Assembly: GCA_041736705.1 (NCBI GenBank)
Contig: JBGSTC010000012.1
Span: 36,031 to 100,030, forward strand
DNA from: GWE2-51-13 sp041736705
GTDB taxonomy: Bacteria; Bacillota_I; Bacilli_A; Erysipelotrichales; Erysipelotrichaceae
Length of the DNA: 64,000 nucleotides
Direction of reading: 5' to 3'
The notes under the pieces were generated by a model. It saw only the letters and a list, made by a program, of their open reading frames with translations, was not told where the DNA came from and did no database searches. Shown here piece by piece: positions 35,321 through 43,385 of this stretch (the stretch's first letter is position 1; each line of letters begins with the position of its first letter). Both the position numbers and the translations under genes were made by a program.

Positions 35321-35953
35321 CTAATAGCCCAAAGCTTCCTTCACGAAAACGATATGGATCCGTCCGGGGATGTGGCTGCGCGATAAAACGACGTTGGCGC
35401 TGCAGATCCGTTGGGCGACGTTGCAGTCGACGCATTCGCCGACCAAGCGGCACGGCGTGTCGCGGTTGAGCCGTTCGCAGTTCATCGGGGCGGCTTTCTG
35501 ACGGATTCTTTCCTGTGCTTCTTCACGGGTGAAGACCAGCTTGTTGATGCCGACGACGACATATACTTTCTTGGGTCCGAAGATCAAAGCGGAGACCCGG
35601 TTCCCCGTCCCGTCCGTATTGACGAGTTCGCCTTCCAGGGTGACGGCGTTGCTTGACATCAGGAAGACATCGGCGCTTAACCCGCGTCGGAACGCTTCGT
35701 TGACATCGATGCCGGGTTGATAACGGTCGATGAAGGAAACATGTCCCGTACGTAGCCAGTCGATGACGCCGCACTCGGCCAAGGTCATCGATCCTCCGAC
35801 CGCGACGCTCGACCCTTGTTCGATCTGCGCTTCAAGGAACGGGATGACGTGTTCTTTCTTTTCAAGGATCGATGTCTCGAACTGATGCAGACGCAGGTTA
35901 CGTATCGCACGTTCCAACTGTTGATTGAGTATTTTTTCTGAATGAATGTCCAT
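35321..35953 (-). CDS. LUD-domain protein (lactate utilization LutC/DUF162 family)
   Basis: 210 aa. LUD fold: VAVGGSMTLAECGVIDWLR near residue 50, DVFLMSSNAVTLEGELVN near 95 and TGNRVSALIFGPKKVYVVVG near 115. A Cys-rich stretch CRLVGECVDCNVAQRIC near 167-183 is common in this stand-alone LUD subfamily. There is no lutA/lutB nearby, so a role in lactate oxidation is not supported. GCGAGGTGACCCC precedes the ATG; -10 TATACT is about 25 nt upstream. Confidence 0.9.
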   Translation of the reverse strand: MDIHSEKILNQQLERAIRNLRLHQFETSILEKKEHVIPFLEAQIEQGSSVAVGGSMTLAECGVIDWLRTGHVSFIDRYQPGIDVNEAFRRGLSADVFLMSSNAVTLEGELVNTDGTGNRVSALIFGPKKVYVVVGINKLVFTREEAQERIRQKAAPMNCERLNRDTPCRLVGECVDCNVAQRICSANVVLSRSHIPGRIHIVFVKEALGY

Positions 35954-36031
35954 GGGGTCACCTCGCTTTTAGTATACACTTGTTTCTTCGCCCGACACAA
36001 CGACTCATGAAGACTCGATGAACATCCTGTG

Positions 36032-36056
36032 AAAAAAACGTCCTTTTCAGGACGTT
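36032..36056 (-). terminator. Terminator after clpB
   Basis: Minus strand AACGTCC-TGAAAA-GGACGTT then T7; it overlaps the clpB stop. Confidence 0.88.
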
Positions 36057-38622
36057 AGTTGAGTCTGGTTTTAACTTTCACCACATAATCGTCATCCGTC
36101 GTATCGACGATCAGGGTGACGTCTTCAGGAGGATTGTCGGCGATGATCAGACGCGCGATCTTCGTTTCGATGGCTTTTTGGATATGCCGTTTCATCGGTC
36201 GCGCCCCGAATTCGGGGTCGAACCCTTCTTCCAGGATCCTTTCGTGCGCACTCTGTGTCACTTCCAGGTTATAGCGGCGATCGGCGAGTCGTTTGGACAA
36301 TTCACCGATGAACTTGTCGGCGATCTTCGCCAAGACCGCTTTGTTTAAGGCGTTGAAGACGACGATTTCATCCAGGCGGTTGACGAACTCGGGTTTGAAG
36401 GTGCGTGCGACTTCTTGCAGGTAATGCGTTTCACGCAGTTCCAGGTTTTCCTCAAACGCATAGTGCGCCCCCAGATTCGAGGTCAGGATGATCAAGGTGT
36501 TCCTGAAATCCACATGGACGCCTTTGTTGTCGGTGAGTTTGCCTTCGTCGAGGACTTGAAGCAGGATGTTGAAGACATCGGGATGGGCTTTCTCGATTTC
36601 ATCCAACAGGATGATGCTGTAGGGCTTACGTCGTACGGCTTCGGTCAATTGACCGCCCTCGTCGTAGCCGACATAGCCCGGAGGGGCTCCGATCAACCGA
36701 GAGACGGAATGTTTTTCCATGTATTCACTCATGTCGATGCGGATGATCCGGGTTTCATCATCGAAGAGTTGTTGGGCGAGCGCTTTGGCGACTTCGGTCT
36801 TGCCGACCCCCGTCGGACCGAGGAAGAGGAAGGATCCGATCGGACGCCGTTCATCCTGGATCTGCGCCTTCGAACGTAGGATCGCATCGACCACTTTATT
36901 CAACGCCTGGTCTTGTCCGATGACCCGTCGACGCAATGTGTCTTCCAAATGCATGAGTTTATTGCGTTCGGTGGACAGGAGTTTGGATACTTCGATGTGG
37001 GTCCAGCGCGAGACGATTTTCGCGATGAGTTCTTCATCCACGATTTCCTGGATCAATGAATCTTCAGTGATGCGTTCCGTGCTTTCCTTGATCTTCTTTT
37101 CCAAGGTCGGGATCGTATCGTATTGCAGCTTCGCCGCTTCTTCGTAACGGGTTTCGTTCTGCGCCTTCTCCAACTCCAGTCTTGCTTTTTCGAGTTGTTC
37201 TTTGTCACTCTTGGAAACATCCAGGATTTCCTTTTCACTTTGCCATTTCGAAAAGAGAATGTCCTTGCTTTCTTTGAGATTGGCGAGTTCTTTTCTCAGT
37301 TCATCCAATCGCTCGAGTGTCCGATCATCCGTCTCTTTTCTCAGAGCGGTTTCTTCGATCTCCAACTGCATGATTTTGCGTGTGAGTTCGTCGAGTTCGG
37401 CGGGCATCGAGTCCATTTCGACACGAATCGAGGCACAGGCTTCGTCGATCAGGTCAATGGCTTTGTCGGGGAGGAAGCGATCGGTAATGTAGCGGTTGCT
37501 TAACATTGCGGAAGCGACGATCGCTTCGTCCAGGATCCTGACGCCATGATGGCTCTCATAGCGGTCTTTCAGTCCACGTAGGATCGAGATCGTATCTTCC
37601 ACGGTCGGTTCATCGACCTGGATCTTTTGGAAGCGTCTCTCCAAGGCGGCGTCTTTTTCAAGATGCTTGCGGTATTCATCATAGGTGGTCGCCCCGATGC
37701 AGCGCAGTTCGCCGCGTGCCAACATCGGCTTTAGTAAATTTGCGGCGTCGATCGCGCCTTCCGCCTTACCGGCTCCGACCAGGTTATGCAACTCGTCGAT
37801 GAAGAGGATGATCCCTCCGTCCGACGCCTTGATTTCATTGAGGACCGCCTTCAGCCGTTCTTCGAATTCACCTCTGTATTTCGCGCCGGCGACCAATGCG
37901 CCCATGTCCAGTTCGATCAGTTTCTTCTCCTTCAATCCAAAGGGGACGTCGCCTTTCATGATCCGCCACGCCAAGCCTTCGACGATGGCGGTCTTCCCGA
38001 CCCCAGGTTCGCCGATCAAGACCGGGTTGTTTTTCGTTTTGCGCGACAGGATCTGGATGACTCTGCGGATTTCTTCATCGCGTCCGATGATCGGGTCGAT
38101 CTTTCCGCCCTTGACCTCTTCGACCAAATCTTTCCCATATTTGCTTAATGCTTCAAGTTGGTTTTCAGATCCGGGACTGTCCATTTTATGTCCGGCACTT
38201 CGCGAAGTTTGTGCCTTCTTCAGTTCTTTTTTATCCGGTTTAAACGTATCGACCAACCCATGCATCTGCGACCAGCGGTTAAACAAGAGCGTGATGAAAA
38301 GGGTCGAAGCGCTCAGGTACTTTTCACCGTTGCTTTCCGCCTCGCGTTGGGCGTCGATCAGACTTTGGTTCAAATCCGACGAGATGACCGGTTGTCCGCC
38401 TTGGGAGGACGTCGCGATCCGGTTCAATTCCGTTTCGATGAATTGGATCAGGCTTCCCTTATCCAGATTGGTTTTCGCCAATAATCCATCGACCACGTCG
38501 TCGTTGAGGATTTCGGCGAGGACATGCCCGGTGTTGACTTCGGGATGACGGGAGGATACGGCGAGTTGGATGGCACGCATCAGGATTTGCTGGAGTTTTT
38601 CGGTAAACTGCTCGAAGTTCAT
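36055..38622 (-). CDS. clpB: ATP-dependent disaggregase ClpB
   Basis: Hsp100 hexamer that, with DnaK/DnaJ/GrpE, resolves protein aggregates. 855 aa. Clp N-domain at 1-145, AAA-1 with Walker A GEPGVGKTAIVEGLA near residue 204, a coiled-coil M-domain at about 390-520, and AAA-2 with GPTGVGKTEVAKALA near 602. The C-terminal D2-small domain carries DPEFGARPMKRHIQ. I start at ATG 38620-38622 behind GGAGGTGAATCTC, giving MNFEQFTEKLQ. An upstream in-frame extension would read through the CIRCE operator. Confidence 0.98.
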   Translation of the reverse strand: MNFEQFTEKLQQILMRAIQLAVSSRHPEVNTGHVLAEILNDDVVDGLLAKTNLDKGSLIQFIETELNRIATSSQGGQPVISSDLNQSLIDAQREAESNGEKYLSASTLFITLLFNRWSQMHGLVDTFKPDKKELKKAQTSRSAGHKMDSPGSENQLEALSKYGKDLVEEVKGGKIDPIIGRDEEIRRVIQILSRKTKNNPVLIGEPGVGKTAIVEGLAWRIMKGDVPFGLKEKKLIELDMGALVAGAKYRGEFEERLKAVLNEIKASDGGIILFIDELHNLVGAGKAEGAIDAANLLKPMLARGELRCIGATTYDEYRKHLEKDAALERRFQKIQVDEPTVEDTISILRGLKDRYESHHGVRILDEAIVASAMLSNRYITDRFLPDKAIDLIDEACASIRVEMDSMPAELDELTRKIMQLEIEETALRKETDDRTLERLDELRKELANLKESKDILFSKWQSEKEILDVSKSDKEQLEKARLELEKAQNETRYEEAAKLQYDTIPTLEKKIKESTERITEDSLIQEIVDEELIAKIVSRWTHIEVSKLLSTERNKLMHLEDTLRRRVIGQDQALNKVVDAILRSKAQIQDERRPIGSFLFLGPTGVGKTEVAKALAQQLFDDETRIIRIDMSEYMEKHSVSRLIGAPPGYVGYDEGGQLTEAVRRKPYSIILLDEIEKAHPDVFNILLQVLDEGKLTDNKGVHVDFRNTLIILTSNLGAHYAFEENLELRETHYLQEVARTFKPEFVNRLDEIVVFNALNKAVLAKIADKFIGELSKRLADRRYNLEVTQSAHERILEEGFDPEFGARPMKRHIQKAIETKIARLIIADNPPEDVTLIVDTTDDDYVVKVKTRLN

Positions 38623-38639
38623 GAGATTCACCTCCATTT

Positions 38640-38666
38640 TTGGCACTCTTGCCACTTGACTGCTAA
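38640..38666 (-). promoter_or_regulatory. CIRCE element upstream of clpB
   Basis: TTGGCACTC-N9-GACTGCTAA, one mismatch per arm to the HrcA operator TTAGCACTC-N9-GAGTGCTAA. It lies between dnaJ and clpB, so HrcA should control a clpB transcript independent of dnaK. Confidence 0.8.
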
Positions 38667-38681
38667 CGAACATTTTTTTGA

Positions 38682-38704
38682 AAGGTAACGGAAACCGTTA
38701 CCTA
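38682..38704 (-). other. Stem-loop at the end of dnaJ
   Basis: AGGTAACGG/CCGTTACCT 9-bp stem with a TTT loop that includes the dnaJ TAA. The minus-strand exit is TTTC then A7, so it may act as a weak terminator or RNA processing site. Confidence 0.5.
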
Positions 38705-39822
38705 AAAGTTTTCTTGAATTTATCGAAGACGCTTTCTTTGTCTTGTAATTTACGAAGTTTTTCGTAGAGTTCTTTCTGCTCGCGTGAAAGTTTATCGTCG
38801 ACTTTGATCTGGACTTCGACGAATTGATCCCCGACCTGGCTCGAACGCAAATCCTTGACCCCTTTTCCCTTGATTCTGAATTGGGTGCCGTGTTGCGTCC
38901 CCGCCGGGATGGTGAGTTCCACATCGCCATGGACGGTCGGGATATCGATCTTGGTCCCTAAGGTCGCATCCAAGGATGAGATCGGGACGTTGACATAGAT
39001 GTTCTTTCCGTCGCGTTGGAAGAATTTGTGCTTCGATACGAGGATTTCGATGAAGAGATCCCCGTTGGGTCCTCCATTTTGTCCTTTTTCACCTTTGCCT
39101 GAAACGCGAAGTTGCTGACCGGATTGGATGCCCGCCGGAATCTTGACGTCGACGGTGACGTGTTTGTGTTCATAGCCTTTGCCATGGCACTTGGTGCAAC
39201 GGTTGAGGATTTTCTTACCTGTTCCCTGACACTCCGGGCAAACCCCGGAGGATTGGAAGACACCGAAAGGCGTCCTCTGCTGGGTGGTGACGGAGCCTCT
39301 TCCGTTACAGGTCGGACAGACTTTGACGTCGTCCTTGCTTCTGGCCCCGCTCCCCAAGCATTCGCTACAAACTTCATCCACATCGAGTTGGATCGAGGTT
39401 TCTTTCCCGAAGATCGCATCCATGAAGTCGATCTTCATCTGCATCAACCGGTCTTCACCTTTTGAAGGTCCGTTGGATCGGCGTTGGCCTTGGTTGAACC
39501 CTCCGCCGAAGAACGAGCCGAAGATGTCGTTCAAGTCTTCGAAACCGCCCGATTGAAAGCCCCCGAAGCCGCCGTTAAACCCGCCGAAACCCGCACCGTC
39601 CATGCCCGCGTGACCGAATTGGTCGTAGTTGGCTTTCTTCTGCGGATCGCTCAGCGTTTCATAGGCTTCCTGCACTTCTTTGAATTTCACATCGGAGCCG
39701 GGGTCTTTGTTCATATCGGGATGATACTTCTTCGCCAAGGTCCGATAGGCTTTTTTAACATCCGCCTCGGTGGCGTCTTTACTGATCCCCAACACCTCGT
39801 AATAATCGCGTTTTTCTGCCAT
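38698..39822 (-). CDS. dnaJ: Chaperone DnaJ
   Basis: Hsp40 co-chaperone stimulating DnaK ATPase. 374 aa, full type I architecture: J domain 1-70 with HPD (KYHPDMNKD), Gly/Phe-rich region about 75-125, four CxxCxGxG zinc repeats (CSECLGSG, CPTCNGRG, CPECQGTG, CTKCHGKG) about 150-215, then two beta C-terminal domains. Start ATG 39820-39822 behind CGGAGGGACT; the six codons upstream lack a Shine-Dalgarno. Confidence 0.98.
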   Translation of the reverse strand: MAEKRDYYEVLGISKDATEADVKKAYRTLAKKYHPDMNKDPGSDVKFKEVQEAYETLSDPQKKANYDQFGHAGMDGAGFGGFNGGFGGFQSGGFEDLNDIFGSFFGGGFNQGQRRSNGPSKGEDRLMQMKIDFMDAIFGKETSIQLDVDEVCSECLGSGARSKDDVKVCPTCNGRGSVTTQQRTPFGVFQSSGVCPECQGTGKKILNRCTKCHGKGYEHKHVTVDVKIPAGIQSGQQLRVSGKGEKGQNGGPNGDLFIEILVSKHKFFQRDGKNIYVNVPISSLDATLGTKIDIPTVHGDVELTIPAGTQHGTQFRIKGKGVKDLRSSQVGDQFVEVQIKVDDKLSREQKELYEKLRKLQDKESVFDKFKKTFR

Positions 39823-39837
39823 AGTCCCTCCGTAAGG

Positions 39838-39861
39838 CAAGCCTAGGGTGTCCTAGGCTTG
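39838..39861 (-). other. Intergenic stem-loop between dnaK and dnaJ
   Basis: CAAGCCTAGG-GTGT-CCTAGGCTTG, a 10-bp stem without a T-run. Likely an mRNA-processing or stability element that lets dnaK exceed dnaJ. Confidence 0.6.
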
Positions 39862-39865
39862 GAAA

Positions 39866-41671
39866 TTAGTTCTTCTCTTTGAAATCGGCGTCGACCACGT
39901 TGTCGTCGTCGGCTTTGGTTTCTTGACCGGCTTGTTGGTCTTGTTGCTGATACATCGCTTCGGCCATGTGGTGTGCCGCTTTTTCCAATTCGTCGATTTT
40001 TTCCTTCAACACGTCGATATTGTTTTCATCCAGTGCTTTTTGGAGTTCGTCGCGCAATTTCACGACTTCTTCTTTTTGTTGAGCGCTGACGTTCGCGTTT
40101 TCCGTTTCCAGTGACTTGTTGATCTGGTGGATGAACTGTTCCGCCTTGTTCTTCAATTCGGCTTCTTCTTTCAAACGTTCGTCTTCGGCGCGGTGTTCTT
40201 CCGCGTCCTTGATCATACGGTCGATTTCTTCATCGCTTAAACCCGACGATCCGGAGATCGTGATGGATTGTTTCTTCTTGGTGCCTTTATCCAATGCGGA
40301 GACATGGACGATACCGTTGACGTCGATGTCGAAGGTGACTTCGATTTGCGGAATCCCGCGCGGCGCGGCTGCGATGCCGTCGAGTTTGAATAAACCCAAG
40401 GACTTGTTCGCATTGGCCATCGGACGCTCGCCCTGCAGGACGTTGATGTCGACCGCCGGCTGATTGTCGGCCGCGGTGGAGAAGACTTGCGACTTGGAGG
40501 TCGGGATCGTCGTGTTTCTGGGAATCAGGACGGTCATGACGCCACCCATGGTTTCAATGCCCAACGACAACGGAGTAACGTCAAGCAACAGGACGTCTTT
40601 GACGTCCCCGCCGATGACGGCGCCTTGGATCGCGGCTCCGATCGCGACGACTTCATCCGGGTTGACGGATTTGTTGGGTTCTTTACCCAATTCGCGACGG
40701 ATCACTTCGACGACGGCCGGCATACGGGTCATCCCGCCGACCAACAGGACTTGGTGGATGTCGTTCTTGGTCAATCCGGCGTCTTTTAGGGCCTGACGAA
40801 CCGGTTGGATCGTACGATCCAACAGATGACGGGTCATATCTTCGAATTTCGCACGGGTCAAGGTCGTATCGATATGCAAGGGACCGTTGGCGCCGGCTGA
40901 AATGAACGGTAAGGAAATCTGGGAACTGACGGAGGAGGAAAGTTCCTTCTTCGCTTTTTCAGCGGATTCTTTCAGGCGTTGAAGCGCCATCTTATCGGAG
41001 CTCAAGTCGACTCCGCTGTCTTTCTTGAAGTTTTCGACCAACCATTTTACGATGACTTCGTCGAAATCGTCACCACCCAGGACGTTGTCCCCGGCGGTCG
41101 CCAAGACTTCGAAGGTCCCGTCGGCCAGTTCAAGGATGGATACGTCGAAGGTTCCGCCCCCTAAGTCGAAGACGAGGACTTTCTGTTCTTTGTCGGTTTT
41201 ATCGATCCCGTAGGCCAAAGCGGCGGCTGTCGGTTCGTTGATGATGCGTTCGACTTCCAAGCCGGCGATCTTGCCGGCATCTTTGGTCGCCTGGCGCTGG
41301 GCGTCGTTGAAGTAGGCCGGGACGGTGATGACGGCACGCGTCACTTTTTCACCCAGGTAGTCTTCCGCATAGGCTTTCATGTATTGCAGGATCATCGCGG
41401 AGACTTCCTGCGGGGAATAGCTCTTCCCTTCCATCGAAACGGTTTGGTTGGTGCCCATCTTACGCTTGATGGAGGCGACGGATTCTTTATTGGTGACCAA
41501 TTGGCGTTTGGCGGCGTCCCCGACGATCCGTTCGCCGTTCTTAAACGCGACGACCGAAGGCGTGGTGCGGTTGCCCTCCGGATTGGTGATGACTTTGACT
41601 TCCCCGCCTTCCATGATGGCGACGCAGGAGTTTGTGGTACCTAAGTCGATACCGATGATTTTATTGCTCAT
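39866..41671 (-). CDS. dnaK: Chaperone DnaK
   Basis: Hsp70 chaperone. 601 aa. ATPase domain with IGIDLGTTNSCVA at the start, VLVFDLGGGTFDVSIL near residue 170 and VLLVGGMTRMPAV near 310; linker DVLLLDVTPLSLGIET; substrate-binding domain and an Asp/Glu-rich tail ending ADDDNVVDADFKEKN. ATG has AAAAGAGGAAACAAC upstream. Order hrcA-grpE-dnaK-dnaJ. Confidence 0.99.
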   Translation of the reverse strand: MSNKIIGIDLGTTNSCVAIMEGGEVKVITNPEGNRTTPSVVAFKNGERIVGDAAKRQLVTNKESVASIKRKMGTNQTVSMEGKSYSPQEVSAMILQYMKAYAEDYLGEKVTRAVITVPAYFNDAQRQATKDAGKIAGLEVERIINEPTAAALAYGIDKTDKEQKVLVFDLGGGTFDVSILELADGTFEVLATAGDNVLGGDDFDEVIVKWLVENFKKDSGVDLSSDKMALQRLKESAEKAKKELSSSVSSQISLPFISAGANGPLHIDTTLTRAKFEDMTRHLLDRTIQPVRQALKDAGLTKNDIHQVLLVGGMTRMPAVVEVIRRELGKEPNKSVNPDEVVAIGAAIQGAVIGGDVKDVLLLDVTPLSLGIETMGGVMTVLIPRNTTIPTSKSQVFSTAADNQPAVDINVLQGERPMANANKSLGLFKLDGIAAAPRGIPQIEVTFDIDVNGIVHVSALDKGTKKKQSITISGSSGLSDEEIDRMIKDAEEHRAEDERLKEEAELKNKAEQFIHQINKSLETENANVSAQQKEEVVKLRDELQKALDENNIDVLKEKIDELEKAAHHMAEAMYQQQDQQAGQETKADDDNVVDADFKEKN

Positions 41672-41690
41672 GTTGTTTCCTCTTTTCCTT

Positions 41691-42245
41691 TTATTCGCTG
41701 ACTTTGACCAGCGCCGGCCGCAGGATGCGGTCTTTTAGTTTATATCCTTTTTGGAATACCTGGACGACTTGGTTGGGTTCTACACCTTCCACGACCTCGG
41801 TGCTCAAGCCTTGGTGGAAATTGGAATCGAAGGCTTGACCTTGCGGATCGATGACCTCGACGCCTTCTTTCTTCAATGCGTTGATCACTTGGTTGTAGAC
41901 CATTTCGACCCCTTTGGCCGAGTTCTCATCGACATTCGCCAAGGCAAGCATCGCCCGTTCGAGATTGTCGATCGCCGGCAGGATATCGACCGCGAAACTT
42001 TGGATGCGGTATTTCTGACGGGCTTCGAAGTCCGTTTCCAGACGTTTACGCAGATTCTGCGTATCGGCATAGGCTTTGAAGTATTCGTTCTGCAGTTTCT
42101 TGTTTTCACCTTCAAGTTCCGATATCTTCAGTTCAAGTTTTTCGAACTCTTCTTTGGAATGTCGGTGCTTCTTATGTCCGTGTTCTTCTTTGGTTTCTTC
42201 CGTCTTCGTTTCTTCTTCAGGCGTTATCTTCTCGTTCTCAGTCAT
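41691..42245 (-). CDS. grpE: Nucleotide exchange factor GrpE
   Basis: Releases ADP from DnaK. 184 aa: an acidic/Lys-rich N-terminus, a long coiled coil (about 35-85) and a C-terminal beta domain with GVEVIDPQGQAFDSNFHQ and VVQVFQKGYKLKDRILRPA. I chose ATG 42243-42245 behind AAAGGAGGACGTC; the upstream ATG at 42263 lies inside hrcA with no site. It overlaps the hrcA stop by 8 nt. Confidence 0.97.
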   Translation of the reverse strand: MTENEKITPEEETKTEETKEEHGHKKHRHSKEEFEKLELKISELEGENKKLQNEYFKAYADTQNLRKRLETDFEARQKYRIQSFAVDILPAIDNLERAMLALANVDENSAKGVEMVYNQVINALKKEGVEVIDPQGQAFDSNFHQGLSTEVVEGVEPNQVVQVFQKGYKLKDRILRPALVKVSE

Positions 42246-43260
42246 GACGTCCTCCTTTGCCATAGATCTTCTCGATCGCTTCGCTCATGAAATCCATCAG
42301 CGCGACGACCCGATCATATTCCATCCGGCTGGGTCCGACAACCATGAGTTGTCCCGATTCGCCTTCATTGATCGTAAATGTGTTGGTGATGACCGCGACG
42401 TCGTCCATCCAAACGAGTTTGGAATGTTCGCTGCGGATCAGATTCAAATCCCCTTGGTTCTTCCCCAAGTTGCGCCATAGCGCACTGTTTTCAAGCATCC
42501 CCATCAGTTGTCTGAGTTTGGCGATGTCCGCGAATTCCGGTAGGTTCAACATGTTGTTGGTTCCGGAAAAGTAGAAATTGTCGTTGGCGAACTTCAGGAA
42601 AGCGTTGAAGAACGCTTGGAAGACCGATTCATAACGTTTGACCTGCTGCGCCAAGATCGGTTCGATCAGACGCAGTTTCTCGATCACGCGCAATAACGGT
42701 GTCCCGCTTAGCCGTTCGTTCAGTATGCCGCAGCACTTCTGCAATTCCTCGACCGAGACTTCCTCGCTGAACTTGAACAGTCGGTTTTCCGTATGTCCGT
42801 GGCTCGTGATGAAGACGGCGACGGCACTGTGTTCGTCGATCGGGAACAGGTTGATGTGTTCCAAGGTCTGATCACTGCCTTCGGGTCCCAGGACCACGGC
42901 GGTAAGCTGCGTCATTTGGGAAAGAATGTCGCAACTGCGTTTGATAACTTCCTCGACCCGCATTTCACGGTCCGAGAAGACCTCGCGAAGCGCCAGTTCC
43001 AAGCGGTCGTCCTTGCGCTGCACCATCAGATGTTCGACATAATAGCGATACCCCTGGGTCGACGGGACCCGTCCGCTGGAAGTATGGGTCTTCTCAAGCA
43101 ATTCCATTTCTTCCAACTCTTGCATTTCATTGCGGATGGTCGCCGAGGAATACGGCATGTTGTATTTTTCCAATAAGGTTTTCGAACCGACCGGTTCCGC
43201 TGTCGCAATGAATTCTTCGACGATCGCCTTGAGGATCTCGATCTTTCGTGGTGTCAGCAA
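42238..43260 (-). CDS. hrcA: Heat-inducible transcription repressor HrcA
   Basis: Represses heat-shock genes by binding CIRCE; its folding needs GroEL. 340 aa. N-terminal winged helix LTPRKIEILKAIVEEFI with NEMQELEEMELLEKTHTSSGRVPSTQGYR-type recognition region near residue 45-75, then the HrcA core. The likely start is TTG (43258-43260), 7 nt after AAGGAGG, giving the family N-terminus LTPRKIEIL. The GTG at 43267-43269 overlaps the Shine-Dalgarno and is unlikely. Confidence 0.95.
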   Translation of the reverse strand: MLTPRKIEILKAIVEEFIATAEPVGSKTLLEKYNMPYSSATIRNEMQELEEMELLEKTHTSSGRVPSTQGYRYYVEHLMVQRKDDRLELALREVFSDREMRVEEVIKRSCDILSQMTQLTAVVLGPEGSDQTLEHINLFPIDEHSAVAVFITSHGHTENRLFKFSEEVSVEELQKCCGILNERLSGTPLLRVIEKLRLIEPILAQQVKRYESVFQAFFNAFLKFANDNFYFSGTNNMLNLPEFADIAKLRQLMGMLENSALWRNLGKNQGDLNLIRSEHSKLVWMDDVAVITNTFTINEGESGQLMVVGPSRMEYDRVVALMDFMSEAIEKIYGKGGRHD

Positions 43261-43273
43261 AGGACTCACCTCC

Positions 43274-43300
43274 TTAGCACTCTTGTACTAGGTCTGCTAA
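43274..43300 (-). promoter_or_regulatory. CIRCE element 1 (hrcA-proximal)
   Basis: TTAGCACTC-N9-GTCTGCTAA: left arm perfect, right arm two mismatches. It sits just downstream of the -10. Confidence 0.85.
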
Positions 43301-43301
43301 T

Positions 43302-43331
43302 ATTATAAACGGTGTGTTTAGCACTGTCAAT
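43302..43331 (-). promoter_or_regulatory. SigA promoter of the hrcA operon
   Basis: Minus strand TTGACA (43326-43331) - 18 bp - TATAAT (43302-43307), consensus hexamers bracketed by the two CIRCE copies. Confidence 0.88.
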
Positions 43332-43344
43332 AATTAAGTGCTAA
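43318..43344 (-). promoter_or_regulatory. CIRCE element 2 (overlapping the -35)
   Basis: TTAGCACTG-N9-AAGTGCTAA, one mismatch per arm to the consensus. It covers the -35, so bound HrcA would exclude RNA polymerase. Confidence 0.88.
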
Positions 43345-43350
43345 ACCGAA

Positions 43351-43375
43351 TAAAAGAAAACCGCTTTATAGCGGT
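43351..43375 (-). terminator. Terminator after the 405-aa lipoprotein
   Basis: Minus strand ACCGC-TATAAA-GCGGT followed by TTTCTTTT. Confidence 0.75.
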
Positions 43376-43385
43376 CGAAACTTAC

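Noticed and set aside
36055..38673. Longer clpB starting at 38673
   Set aside because: The extra 17 codons are translated from the CIRCE operator; the ATG at 38620-38622 has GGAGGTG and matches the family N-terminus.
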